A stretch of 64,000 nt of DNA from CAYMUR01 sp964393615 (GTDB taxonomy: Bacteria; Planctomycetota; Planctomycetia; Pirellulales; Pirellulaceae): positions 1 to 64,000 of the forward strand of contig CAYMUR010000006.1 of NCBI GenBank assembly GCA_964393615.1, written 5' to 3'. This document shows positions 28,317 through 37,122 of this stretch, in pieces. The stretch's first letter is position 1; each line of letters starts with the position of its first letter. The notes beneath the pieces are model-generated. The model was not told the origin of the DNA. It did not search any database and worked only from the letters and a program-made list of their open reading frames with translations. Position numbers and translations under genes: made by a program.

Positions 28317-29021
28317 GTGAAAATCCGACTTTCTCATCACGAACCGTTGCTGGAAGCGCGTCGCATTAAGCGGCGGTCAAGAAATGACGATTCCTGGCTG
28401 TTGCGGGAAATGAGCTTGTGTTTGCAGCCGGCTGACCGTGTGGTGCTGACCGGCCCCTCGGGGGGTGGCAAAACCGTTTTGCTTCGTGCGTTGGCTTCGC
28501 TTGACCCGCTGGAGTCTGGGCAATTGTTGTGGCGTGGAGCACCGTTGCTAGGACCTGGTGTCCCAGAATTTCGTTGCCAGGTAATCTATCTACACCAAAA
28601 ACCTGTCTTACTGGAGGGCTCGGTAGAGCACAATTTGCGTTTGCCGTATTCGTTGCAGATTCACCGTGAAGCTGCCTATGATCATTCGTTAATGGTCAAG
28701 CAGTTGTCGCAAATGGCACGCGGAGCTGATTTTCTTGATTTGCCGGTGCGTACTCTTTCAGGAGGGGAATCCCAGTTGGTGGCTGTGTTGCGGGCTGTCC
28801 AGTTAAAGCCGACGGTGTTGTTGTTGGATGAGCCAACCGCTGCACTTGATGAAAATGGGACGCGGGCTATCGAACAACTCATTCTGGATTGGTACGAGAA
28901 AATTCCTGACCAGCGTGCGTTTATCTGGGTTAGTCATGACAGGCAACAGGCAGAACGTGTTGCGACGCGGTTCTGGCATGTTGACCAGGGGGAAATAACG
29001 GAAAGGTCTTCACTGTCGTGA
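28317..29021 (+). CDS. fetA: Iron-export ABC transporter ATP-binding protein
   Basis: 234 residues. Walker A GPSGGGKT at about 46-53, signature LSGGESQ at about 143-149, and Walker B VLLLDEPTAALD at about 161-172 are all intact. The identification as FetA (YbbL) rests on the overlapping fetB permease gene. FetAB exports iron and protects E. coli from peroxide-driven damage. The start is GTG at 28317. The stop codon overlaps the GTG start of fetB (GTGA). Confidence 0.88.
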   Translation: MKIRLSHHEPLLEARRIKRRSRNDDSWLLREMSLCLQPADRVVLTGPSGGGKTVLLRALASLDPLESGQLLWRGAPLLGPGVPEFRCQVIYLHQKPVLLEGSVEHNLRLPYSLQIHREAAYDHSLMVKQLSQMARGADFLDLPVRTLSGGESQLVAVLRAVQLKPTVLLLDEPTAALDENGTRAIEQLILDWYEKIPDQRAFIWVSHDRQQAERVATRFWHVDQGEITERSSLS

Positions 29022-29812
29022 ACGCTTCTTATATTGAGTTATCGTATGGACAGGTTGCTTGTGCAGCATTGTTAGTGCTGTTGAATGCTGCAATTTCCGT
29101 GATTCTCGATTTGGGGATGCTGCGCAGCTGGCTGTTCGCCGGACTGCGCACGGTGGGACAACTTACTTTGGTCGGAATTGTATTGGAGTGGGTGTTTCGC
29201 GTGGAACGTTGGTATGTTGTGTTGCTGATTATAGTCGTCATGACAATCGTGGCTGCCCATACTGCGGTCGGCAGGAGCGAGCGGAAATATGTGGGAATTT
29301 ACGCGAACACGATTCTCTCGATTTGGGTGAGTGCCTGGGTGACCGCCGTCTTTGGTATGTTGGTGATTCTAGGATCCGAACATAGCTGGTATCAGCCCCA
29401 ATATGCGATTCCACTGTTAGGAATGATTTTGGGTAATACGTTAAACGGAATTTCACTAGGGCTAAATACATTTACTGATGCACTGGTCCGGCGAAGAGAA
29501 GAGGTCGAGTCGCTGTTGGCGCTGGGGGCAACCCGCTGGGAAGCAGCCCGGGGTCCAACACAACATGCCGTACGTACCGGGTTAATTCCAATCATGAATT
29601 CTATGATGGTTGTCGGTATTGTCAGTCTTCCGGGCATGATGACGGGTCAGCTCTTGTCTGGGACTTCTCCGCTGCAAGCCGTGAAATATCAGATTGTGAT
29701 CATGTTTTTGATTGCTTCGGCCACCGCCTTGGGAACTGTGGGAGTGGTCTTCCTTACCTACCGACGGCTATTTAACCACGCCCATCAGTTTTTGCACGAG
29801 CGTCTGGAGTAG
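29018..29812 (+). CDS. fetB: Iron-export ABC transporter permease
   Basis: 264 residues with about seven hydrophobic helices, of the UPF0014/FetB family. The start is GTG overlapping the fetA stop. The core segment LGMILGNTLNGISLGLN at about 135-151 and the later PGMMTGQLLSG are characteristic. With fetA it forms a half-size exporter for iron, so a link with yaaA just upstream is plausible. Convergent with the efflux permease gene, whose stop is only 5 bp away. Confidence 0.9.
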   Translation: MNASYIELSYGQVACAALLVLLNAAISVILDLGMLRSWLFAGLRTVGQLTLVGIVLEWVFRVERWYVVLLIIVVMTIVAAHTAVGRSERKYVGIYANTILSIWVSAWVTAVFGMLVILGSEHSWYQPQYAIPLLGMILGNTLNGISLGLNTFTDALVRRREEVESLLALGATRWEAARGPTQHAVRTGLIPIMNSMMVVGIVSLPGMMTGQLLSGTSPLQAVKYQIVIMFLIASATALGTVGVVFLTYRRLFNHAHQFLHERLE

Positions 29813-29817
29813 TAGGG

Positions 29818-30966
29818 TCAGTGATGGGGGGTTGACTGGCGGGTTCGCAGGAAGGCGCGTATCGCGAGAAGAGGTAAGAGAATTGCTGCTGCCAAAGAAA
29901 GCCAGGCAGGCAGCATTCGTGCGTGGTCGACCACGGGGGCCGCTACCATTTTGCTCATGGAGATCCACCATTGGTCAAGGAGGAATCCCAGAGCAATGGA
30001 ACATACACAGATGCCAGCCAGGTATGCGATTACGGCGCGTGTGCCAATTTCCCGACCGATGATACCGACAGATCCAAGATTGGTGGCTGGGCCTGCCAGT
30101 AGAAACACGAGGACTGTTCCTGGACTGACGCCGGCAGCCAGGAGACTGGCGGCGACGGGTGTCGACGCGGTAGCACAGATGTACATCGGAATTCCGATCA
30201 GAAGTATCGCCGACATCGCAGCGAAACCGCTTCCCCATTGGCCCAGGGCCTCGGGTGGTACCACGGTAGTGATGGCGGCGGCTGCGAGAATACCGACGAC
30301 GGTCCAGGGTGTAATATCGACGAGCAAGTCGCTCATGGCATAGCGGAATCCCAGTCCTATCCGTTGTGGCAATGACAACGATTCCTTTTCGGGTGTACCG
30401 TGACAGGTTGATGCAGGGTTTGTCTGGGGTGCGCCCGGTTCTTGGAGATTGCCCGGTTCTTGGAGATTGCCCGGTTCTTGGAGATTGATTGTGTGACAGC
30501 AGGTTGGGTGTAGGTCAGAAGGTGTGCAATCGTCGAGGATTGGAGCGGCGGATTGGGGACCTACCATTTCGGCGAGTGTGCCGGTAACGACAGCACTGAT
30601 CAACGCACCCACCAGCCGAGCGAGGGTCATCAATGGGCCCAGAAGCACGTACGATACGGCCAGGGAATCGGCACCATTTTCTGGAGTCGCGACGAGAAAT
30701 GACACGGTGGCACCGCGCGAAGCTCCGTTGCGACGCAGGGCGACAGCCGCCGGCAAAACACTGCATGAGCAAAGCGGCAATGGTGTTCCCAGTAAAGCCG
30801 CCTTCCAAACCGGTCGCAGGCCACGCCCACCCAACCACTTCGATACTCGTGCTGGCGGCAAGAAAATCTGAATGAAACCCGCAGTCATCAGTCCGAGCAG
30901 TAGCCATGGGGCCACGTCAAGCCAGATTTGTACGACGTTCTGTAGGTAATCGAAGACGTATGGCAT
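29818..30966 (-). CDS. SO_0444-type Cu/Zn efflux permease
   Basis: 382 residues with two halves of about four transmembrane helices each. The first half includes the cysteine motif PLPLCSCSVLPAA (about 60-72), typical of the permease superfamily that includes ArsP and SO_0444. The central cytosolic loop (about 140-200) carries His/Cys pairs (CTPSDLHPTCCH) followed by three copies of NLQEPG and another Cys. Second half: PMYICATASTPVAASLLAAG. Metal efflux is the likely role; copper or zinc is inferred from family knowledge. Convergent with fetB. Confidence 0.82.
   Translation of the reverse strand: MPYVFDYLQNVVQIWLDVAPWLLLGLMTAGFIQIFLPPARVSKWLGGRGLRPVWKAALLGTPLPLCSCSVLPAAVALRRNGASRGATVSFLVATPENGADSLAVSYVLLGPLMTLARLVGALISAVVTGTLAEMVGPQSAAPILDDCTPSDLHPTCCHTINLQEPGNLQEPGNLQEPGAPQTNPASTCHGTPEKESLSLPQRIGLGFRYAMSDLLVDITPWTVVGILAAAAITTVVPPEALGQWGSGFAAMSAILLIGIPMYICATASTPVAASLLAAGVSPGTVLVFLLAGPATNLGSVGIIGREIGTRAVIAYLAGICVCSIALGFLLDQWWISMSKMVAAPVVDHARMLPAWLSLAAAILLPLLAIRAFLRTRQSTPHH
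30433..30486. repeat. 18 bp tandem repeat, three copies, in a CDS
   Basis: Three perfect copies of GCCCGGTTCTTGGAGATT encode NLQEPG (minus strand) in the cytosolic loop of the efflux permease, next to its Cys/His cluster. The unit is a multiple of three, so expansion keeps the frame. Confidence 0.95.
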
Positions 30967-31168
30967 GACTTATAAAACCACGACTTGCTGAACCGGACTA
31001 GTTGTTATCATAGCACAGCTGCCAGATTTTCCCTACCATCATTGTTTTACTGCACGAGGCTGGTGATGGCATTATCGCATGTGCAAAGAGTCGTGATGAT
31101 GTATCCCAACCATGGGTTTGCGAGACACCAGGTTGCATCGACCGACATCAAACAGGGGGAGCGAACGA

Positions 31169-32500
31169 TTAGCTGATACTTGCTTGTTGTAGTAATTGGT
31201 AAGCGAAAGAATCTGGGACCTTGACATTGTCAAAGGTAATCATGTCGTCTTCCGGGATGTTGCGTAAAACCTTTGCGCCTTGGGTCAGTCCGATCGGAAC
31301 AAGGTTTTCTTTTTGGACGATGTCCGCTCGTTCGATCAAGCCATACGTCGCGAAACCTCCTTCGCCGTCCAGTACGGTTCCCGGTTTCAGGGTTCGTTTT
31401 GCGGCAGCGACAACGTCAGCGGTTTTCGTTTTGGCAGTACCGCAGGGGTCACCCCAGGTCATCATTCGAGCGACTGTTAAGGGCATTTCATGGCCAATGA
31501 AATGTTGAGGACGGTAAATCATGGCGTAGTTACTTCGTTTTCCAACGATCATTCCGATGATTTCACCATATGATGCCAGTGAATCGATGGAAAAACCTTC
31601 GGGCGCGTCGATAATGGCATAAAGCCCACCCCGTAAATTGCGTTCGACAGGAATTTCTCCGGGGCCGATTGCGCTCACCGCTTCGACGACTCCTTCTTGT
31701 CGAAGAATGCCTCCTTTGGCCTGAGCACAGAGCACATCAGGAAGTTCTCGCAGATCGGCCGATGGAAAATGCATCCCACGTACGTCCGGCACCAGGCCTG
31801 TCGCATTGGCAAGCGCGACCATCTCGATTGCATGTTTCGTGCCGTCCAGAAACGAACCAAACATCTGAGCGTTGAAGTCGTCTCCGGTAAACCCATATTT
31901 CGACGGGACGTCGTCCGGATTGTATTTTCTGAACGAAGGCAGAAAGCGAGTACCCTTACCCGCGGCGATCACCCGAAATCCAAGCGATTGTGCCCAGTCC
32001 CACAGCTCATAGGCTAACGCCGGTTCGTCACCGTACGCCATGCTATAAAGTACGCCTGCCTCATCGGCTTTCTGCTTGAGGAGGTGGCCCACGACGATGT
32101 CCGCTTCCACGGTGACCATTACCACATGTTTGCGTGCCTCGATCGCCTGGTAGGCATGGATAACGCCAGCTTCGACGTTTCCTGTGGCCTCGATCACCAC
32201 GTCAACTTCGCTGTGGAATACGGCGTCGGTTGCCGACGTGACAACAGGAACATCTCGGCAGATGGCATCATTCACGCCAGCGGCATTATTCACTTCGGTT
32301 ACCATTTCAAGATCGGCCCCACCGAGCCGTAACGCTTCTCGTGCACGTTGGATATCCAGTTCGACGACTGCAGACACGCGCATGCCGTTCATTCGACATG
32401 ATTGGGCGATGAGTTGTGTGCCAAATGTGCCGGCGCCGATGACCGCCACACGAATTGGATTGCCATCGGCTTCGCGCTGCTTTAAGTGATGACTGAGCAT
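31169..32500 (-). CDS. SAF-domain NAD(P)-dependent oxidoreductase
   Basis: 443 residues. An N-terminal Rossmann motif VAVIGAGTFGTQL (about 18-30) heads a homoserine-dehydrogenase-like NAD domain (DVVIEATGNVEAG at about 104-116). The C-terminal part (about 360-432) is an SAF domain, with GFATYGLIERADIV and LVPIGLTQGAKVLRNI. Such proteins include oxidoisomerases of uncommon sugar-acid catabolism, but the substrate here is not defined. It is an isolated gene, with no catabolic partners next to it. Confidence 0.75.
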   Translation of the reverse strand: MLSHHLKQREADGNPIRVAVIGAGTFGTQLIAQSCRMNGMRVSAVVELDIQRAREALRLGGADLEMVTEVNNAAGVNDAICRDVPVVTSATDAVFHSEVDVVIEATGNVEAGVIHAYQAIEARKHVVMVTVEADIVVGHLLKQKADEAGVLYSMAYGDEPALAYELWDWAQSLGFRVIAAGKGTRFLPSFRKYNPDDVPSKYGFTGDDFNAQMFGSFLDGTKHAIEMVALANATGLVPDVRGMHFPSADLRELPDVLCAQAKGGILRQEGVVEAVSAIGPGEIPVERNLRGGLYAIIDAPEGFSIDSLASYGEIIGMIVGKRSNYAMIYRPQHFIGHEMPLTVARMMTWGDPCGTAKTKTADVVAAAKRTLKPGTVLDGEGGFATYGLIERADIVQKENLVPIGLTQGAKVLRNIPEDDMITFDNVKVPDSFAYQLLQQASIS

Positions 32501-32791
32501 TGGTAGTACTACCAGGGAAGGAATTCAAAACCAGGAATTGTCAAAACATGTCAGCATTGTACCATTTTCCGGTTGGATGCAGTAAGACTCCGTTGGCCAG
32601 GGGGGGATCAAAGGTCGTCCACAGGAGAGAAAAGCGGCAGGTCAATAAACTTTCTGAACATGGAAAGCCGGGTTGCAAAGCGGTCTCGGTGCAGAGGAAC
32701 CTCTGTGGCCGATGGAAGCTGTTGCCAGGTTTGCGAGAGCTCGACAGAAAATTCCACAGGGACCAGCTGGGACCACTAGCGATATTTCTGT

Positions 32792-33454
32792 TTAGTTCCG
32801 TCGAAGGAATCTGGACCAGCGCGGACGACGAACCGGCGCAGCAGGGGCTGGTTGGCGGCGTTGTAGTGGAAGCCTTTGGAATTGTTGACGTCTCTGCACT
32901 TGGTAGTGCCTTTCTACTTGTTGGCGCCTTTCTACTTGTTGGCGCCTTTCTACTTGTTGGTGTCTTTCTGCTTGTAGGCGTCTTTGCAGTGGCAAGGGGG
33001 GGCGGCTGATCAACTGCCGTCTGGAACGTAGTGGCGGGGCACTGTTGGCGGTGGGGGCGGAGCGGGACTTCGTGTTTTCCTCAAGCCGGGAACTTTGCTT
33101 GTCAAAATTTTGGATTGACCGTGTATAACGAGTCATGGCTTGCCGTTCTAGCTGTTCGGATTGTTGCAGTAGTTCCTGCTTGTTTCCTTTGAGTCCAAGT
33201 TGACGAATCGCTTCTGCCCGGGCAAGTTCGTCTTCGAGTTTTTTTGCAGCTGCCTGAAGCTCACTTTCATATCGGGCAATTCGGCCCAAAATGACTTGCT
33301 CGGTCTTTTGAGCTGTCTGGTGGATCGCTTTCGCGTTCTGCGGATTTGTCACCAAGGGTTCTTGTTCTAGGGTAACGTCCTGGTTTTGGGCCATGGCGGT
33401 GGAACCTATGACGACCATAAGGACGGTGCTGGTGGCCAGAGTCGCATTCGACAT
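32792..33454 (-). CDS. Secreted coiled-coil protein with Arg/Gln-rich tail
   Basis: 220 residues from the ATG at 33454 (RBS AGAAAGG); the longer frame starting at 33577 lacks sense. Signal peptide: TLATSTVLMVVIGSTAMA-Q. A coiled coil of about 80 residues (QAAAKKLEDELARAEAIRQL and after) is followed by a basic tail of repeated QVERRQ units and finally APVRRPRW. A run of seven G at 32996-33002 (C7 in the coding strand) lies at the tail start, where the frame could change (see findings). The function is unknown. Confidence 0.6.
   Translation of the reverse strand: MSNATLATSTVLMVVIGSTAMAQNQDVTLEQEPLVTNPQNAKAIHQTAQKTEQVILGRIARYESELQAAAKKLEDELARAEAIRQLGLKGNKQELLQQSEQLERQAMTRYTRSIQNFDKQSSRLEENTKSRSAPTANSAPPLRSRRQLISRPPLPLQRRLQAERHQQVERRQQVERRQQVERHYQVQRRQQFQRLPLQRRQPAPAAPVRRPRWSRFLRRN
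32911..32982. repeat. 18 bp repeat, four units (two diverged)
   Basis: Two perfect and two slightly changed copies of TTTCTACTTGTTGGCGCC, encoding the repeated tail of the secreted coiled-coil protein on the minus strand. Confidence 0.9.
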
Positions 33455-33872
33455 GATGTGCCTTTCTACTAAGGTCGCAGATACTTTCTTTCGGATCGGA
33501 GCGTTGATGCAGTGGACTTTGACCATTGCAACGAAAGACCACTGAAAGGGCCTAGTGAATCCGTAGGGGTCAGTCAAAGCCGGGCGACTGTTTCGGATGC
33601 GATAGAAATACGGTTTGGGATTTGTTCTGGCACAGTCACGACAAGGAACATCCGGAGATTCGGGACCGCCCGTTCCCCACCGGTGTTGATCCTGGTATGA
33701 CAGATGAGATGGGGTCCGTAGAAAGGGAGTTCAGGGTGGTTCAAGGTATGTTTTTTCCTGTTTGCGGGGATAGCAAGGGGTGGCTGGCACTTGCATAAGC
33801 GTTGGTGTCGTGGCATACTGGCGGGCTTTCATGCAGCGATGAGTTAAGTTTAAGGAATGGGGGGAGCGACGC
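33455..33872. other. Divergent gap before hisA
   Basis: 418 bp with no gene I can support. It contains the promoters of the secreted protein (minus) and of hisA (plus); no recognisable attenuator or RNA element was seen. Confidence 0.4.
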
Positions 33873-34598
33873 ATGCAAATCTGGCCCGCAATCGACATTC
33901 GAGGCGGGAAGTGTGTACGTTTACGACAAGGGGACTATGCCCAGGAAACGGTGTATGACGACGAGCCCGCCTTGGCCGCTGAACGTTGGCTTGAGCAAGG
34001 TGCCCAGCAGTTGCATTTAGTAGATTTGGATGGGGCACGTGATGGACGTTCTGTGAACCGGGGCGCAATTCAATCCATTCTGAGTCGTGTTAATGTCCCC
34101 TGTGAACTAGGTGGGGGGATTCGTGACGAAACTACGATTGGTGAGTGGCTTGTTGACGGAGTGCAGCGTTTGGTGATCGGAACGAAGGCTATTCGAGATG
34201 CCGATTGGTTTCGTAGTATGTGTCAGCAATATCCGTCCCAGCTGGCATTGGGGATTGACGCCCGAGATGGGCAGGTAGCCGTTGAAGGCTGGTTGCAGAC
34301 AAGCGATGTAGCCGCCGTTGAAATGGCACAAGAGTTTAATGACGAGCCGATTGCGGCCATTATTTATACAGATATTGCCAAGGATGGGATGTTGTCTGGT
34401 CCTAATTTGGATGCCATGCAACAGATGAAACAGGCTGTTGATGTTCCGGTCATTGCGTCCGGCGGGGTATCGACGGTAGACGACGTACGCCAACTTGCGG
34501 AGATAGGCGTGGATGGTTGTATAATTGGAAGATCTCTTTATGAAGGTACACTGACGTTGCCAGACGCCCTGGACGCGGCACAGTTGAATTCGAGATAG
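33873..34598 (+). CDS. hisA: Phosphoribosylformimino-5-aminoimidazole carboxamide ribotide isomerase
   Basis: Fourth histidine step: isomerises ProFAR to PRFAR; a (beta/alpha)8 barrel with two phosphate-binding sites. It begins with IWPAIDIRGGKCVRL (catalytic Asp of AIDI). It continues with LHLVDLDGAR at about 48-57, CELGGGIRDE at about 78-87 and YTDIAKDGMLSGPN at about 167-180. The end phosphate motif ASGGVSTVDDV and GCIIGRSLYEG are also present. 241 residues. RBS GGGGGAG. It is followed directly by the EF-G paralogue; no other his gene is nearby. Confidence 0.95.
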   Translation: MQIWPAIDIRGGKCVRLRQGDYAQETVYDDEPALAAERWLEQGAQQLHLVDLDGARDGRSVNRGAIQSILSRVNVPCELGGGIRDETTIGEWLVDGVQRLVIGTKAIRDADWFRSMCQQYPSQLALGIDARDGQVAVEGWLQTSDVAAVEMAQEFNDEPIAAIIYTDIAKDGMLSGPNLDAMQQMKQAVDVPVIASGGVSTVDDVRQLAEIGVDGCIIGRSLYEGTLTLPDALDAAQLNSR

Positions 34599-34612
34599 GA
34601 GTGATAACCGGT

Positions 34613-36712
34613 ATGGCGAATCACAAGCCCGAAGATATTCGGAATATTGCTTTCTGTGGACATGGATCGAGTGGTAAAACGACCCTCACCGACAAGATAT
34701 TAGTGACCACTGGTGCTCTCAGTGGTGCACCTAGTGTGGATGACGGCAACAGTATTTGCGATTTCGATCCGGAAGAACGGCAACATAAATATTCGATCGA
34801 AGCGACTGTGGTGCATTGTGAACACAAGGGGAAGCGACTCAATCTTATTGACACTCCAGGTTACCCCGATTTTATTGGCCAAGCGGTGGGTGCCATTCAT
34901 GGTGTTGATTCCGTGGCGGTCGTGATCAATGCCCAGTCGGGAATTGAAGTTAACACGCGGCGAGTGTTTGACGAAGCGGGCAAAGTCGGCATAGGACGTC
35001 TCATTGTGGTTAACAAAATGGACGCCGAAAATATAAGTTTTGACTCCCTGGTAAGCGAGATCCAGGAGCTTTGGGGGCCAAAATGTGTGTTGCTTAATGT
35101 GCCTGTTGGACATGGCGCGGATTTTCGTGGTGTTGTCGAGACACTACAGGTTCCAGGCGATACAGAGGGGGCTTTAATGGATCCTGCGGCCATTAGTGAA
35201 CCACTGATGGAGTCGATCATTGAAGTCGATGAAGAAGTGATGGAAAGGTATTTCGAAGGGACGCCACCTACGCCTGAGGAATTGTCAAAACTGGTTGTAC
35301 GTGCCGTGACAGAAGGAAGCCTGATACCAATCCTGTGTTGTTCAGGCAGAACGGGAACGGGGCTCGCTGAATTACTCGATGCCTTTGTTAGTTGCTGTCC
35401 ACCGCCGACCGCCGTTCGGCGAACGACTACAGATGATGAGGGTGGAGAAGTCGAGTTGGCAGTCGATCCGAATGCCCCACTTGCCGCTCTGGTATTCAAG
35501 ACACGTATTGATCCTTTCGTCCAGAAGCTCAGTTTCATTCGCATGATTTCAGGTACCCTGAAAAAAGATGCTGTGGTGCCAGCCTCTACCGCGAGGAAAG
35601 GTGTAAAGCTGGGGCAACTACTTGAAGTCCAGGCGGGAGAAACAAGTAATGTGGACCAGGTGGGACCAGGTGATATTGTGGCGGTGGCGAAGATTGAAGA
35701 ATTGCATACGGGTGCCAGTCTCGGTGAGTTGAAATTACCTGAAATTGTTTTCCCGACTCCCATGGTTGGTTTAGCGGTTACTCCCAAGAGTCGAGGTGAC
35801 GAGACGAAATTGTCGGGCGCACTTGGAAAGGTGGTCGAAGAAGACACGACTTTTCGGCTTGATCGAGACGGGCAAACAAAAGAACTGGTGATGACCGGCA
35901 TGAGTGAACTTCACCTGAAAATCATTCAGGAACGGCTGGTGCGCCGGGACAAGGTCGAAGTGGAGACCAAAGAACCTAAAATTCCGTACCGGGAAACTAT
36001 TCAGACGAATGCGGACGGAATGTATCGTCACAAGAAACAAACGGGAGGGCGTGGGCAGTTTGGCGAAGTGCATATTCGCATGGTTCCGCTTCCGCGTGGT
36101 ACGGATATCGAGGAATTTTGCAACAAGCAACGATTTCCACAGATGAAAACACACCATTACAATGAAATGAATAATTTTCTCTGGGTCGACTCGATTGTTG
36201 GTGGAGTGATTCCCGGAAATTTTATGCCGGCTATTGAAAAAGGATTTAAAGAACGGTTGGAGCGGGGAGTGATCGCCGGATACCAGGTTCAGGATGTTTG
36301 TGTCGAAGTTCATTTCGGAAAACATCACCCGGTTGACAGTTCGGAAACGGCTTTTAAAACGGCCGCTTCCATGGCATTTCGCAATGTGTTTCAAGATGCT
36401 AAACCGAGTTTGTTAGAGCCGGTGGTCCGCATGGATGTTACGGTCCCAGAAGCTAACGTGGGCGACGTGTACAGTGATATGTCCAGCCGCCGCGGGCGTG
36501 TTTTGGGGGCGGATTCTGCTGGGGGTAACCTGCAGACGGTCCACACCGAAGTTCCCCTCGCCGAAGTGACTACCTATGCCAGAACCCTGTCTAGCATGAC
36601 GGGGGGCCAGGGTAGCTTTGTCATGGAATTTTCACATTATGATGTCGTTCCACCGAATGTTCAGCAGACGATTATCACAAAATCGAAAGTTCAGGAGGAG
36701 GAAGACGAGTAG
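34613..36712 (+). CDS. Elongation factor G paralogue
   Basis: About 699 residues from ATG 34613, which has AGGAG eleven bases upstream; a GTG at 34601 is less well placed. G-domain motifs: GHGSSGKT (G1, about 14-21), DTPGYPDF (G3, about 82-89) and VNKMD (G4, about 136-140). Domains II-V follow, with RGRVLGAD near the C-terminus. The P-loop begins CGHGSSGKT rather than the canonical AHIDAGKT, which marks the divergent EF-G-like group found as extra copies in planctomycetes and actinobacteria. Whether it works in translocation, recycling or antibiotic tolerance is not decided by sequence. Confidence 0.85.
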   Translation: MANHKPEDIRNIAFCGHGSSGKTTLTDKILVTTGALSGAPSVDDGNSICDFDPEERQHKYSIEATVVHCEHKGKRLNLIDTPGYPDFIGQAVGAIHGVDSVAVVINAQSGIEVNTRRVFDEAGKVGIGRLIVVNKMDAENISFDSLVSEIQELWGPKCVLLNVPVGHGADFRGVVETLQVPGDTEGALMDPAAISEPLMESIIEVDEEVMERYFEGTPPTPEELSKLVVRAVTEGSLIPILCCSGRTGTGLAELLDAFVSCCPPPTAVRRTTTDDEGGEVELAVDPNAPLAALVFKTRIDPFVQKLSFIRMISGTLKKDAVVPASTARKGVKLGQLLEVQAGETSNVDQVGPGDIVAVAKIEELHTGASLGELKLPEIVFPTPMVGLAVTPKSRGDETKLSGALGKVVEEDTTFRLDRDGQTKELVMTGMSELHLKIIQERLVRRDKVEVETKEPKIPYRETIQTNADGMYRHKKQTGGRGQFGEVHIRMVPLPRGTDIEEFCNKQRFPQMKTHHYNEMNNFLWVDSIVGGVIPGNFMPAIEKGFKERLERGVIAGYQVQDVCVEVHFGKHHPVDSSETAFKTAASMAFRNVFQDAKPSLLEPVVRMDVTVPEANVGDVYSDMSSRRGRVLGADSAGGNLQTVHTEVPLAEVTTYARTLSSMTGGQGSFVMEFSHYDVVPPNVQQTIITKSKVQEEEDE

Positions 36713-37122
36713 CCGTGAATGGCTGCTGTGGAACGTATTCCATGACGGTACGTGTCATGAGGCGCTGACAGCTTGCTGGGGCCAGGTTACAAGTCGTGAA
36801 ACTCTCCCACTAAACTTTTTTGTGAGTTTCCGCCGAAGAGCTATATGCAAGATGTTGCCTCAGCTCCCCAGTTCATCTAGTATGGTATTGATGTTGGCAA
36901 CATGTGCGAGTCGGCTGGGGCGACTAGAACTAGGTTCAGCAAATCTTTGTAAGTAATCGAAGCAATGGTATACCTTCCCTTTGATGACCGCTGTCAATGC
37001 TGTAGTTCCTGTCTGGCGTGACCGGGCAGAGTCCGACCTGTCTGTTCATTTGCCGTTTCTTGCTCCTTCTTTCAGTCATCTTTTTCTGGCGTGACAACAC
37101 GCTTCGCGAAATCCATTCGGAG
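36713..37122. other. Intergenic gap EF-G paralogue-cysE
   Basis: 410 bp with no supported gene. A 6 bp stem (CATGAC, GTCATG) at 36741-36759 lies 28 bp after the EF-G stop without a U-run and could be a weak 3' end structure. A possible longer start for cysE inside this gap was not accepted. Confidence 0.4.

Noticed and set aside
32500..33009. Plus-strand frame with LLVGAF/VFLLVG repeats looking like a membrane protein
   Set aside because: The hydrophobic repeats are the antisense reading of the 18 bp minisatellite; the start region has no RBS and the other strand holds a better gene.
34897..35901. 334-codon open frame on the minus strand
   Set aside because: It lies wholly inside the EF-G paralogue on the other strand, is Ser/Thr/Pro-rich low complexity, and has no RBS or motif. 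It is a composition shadow.
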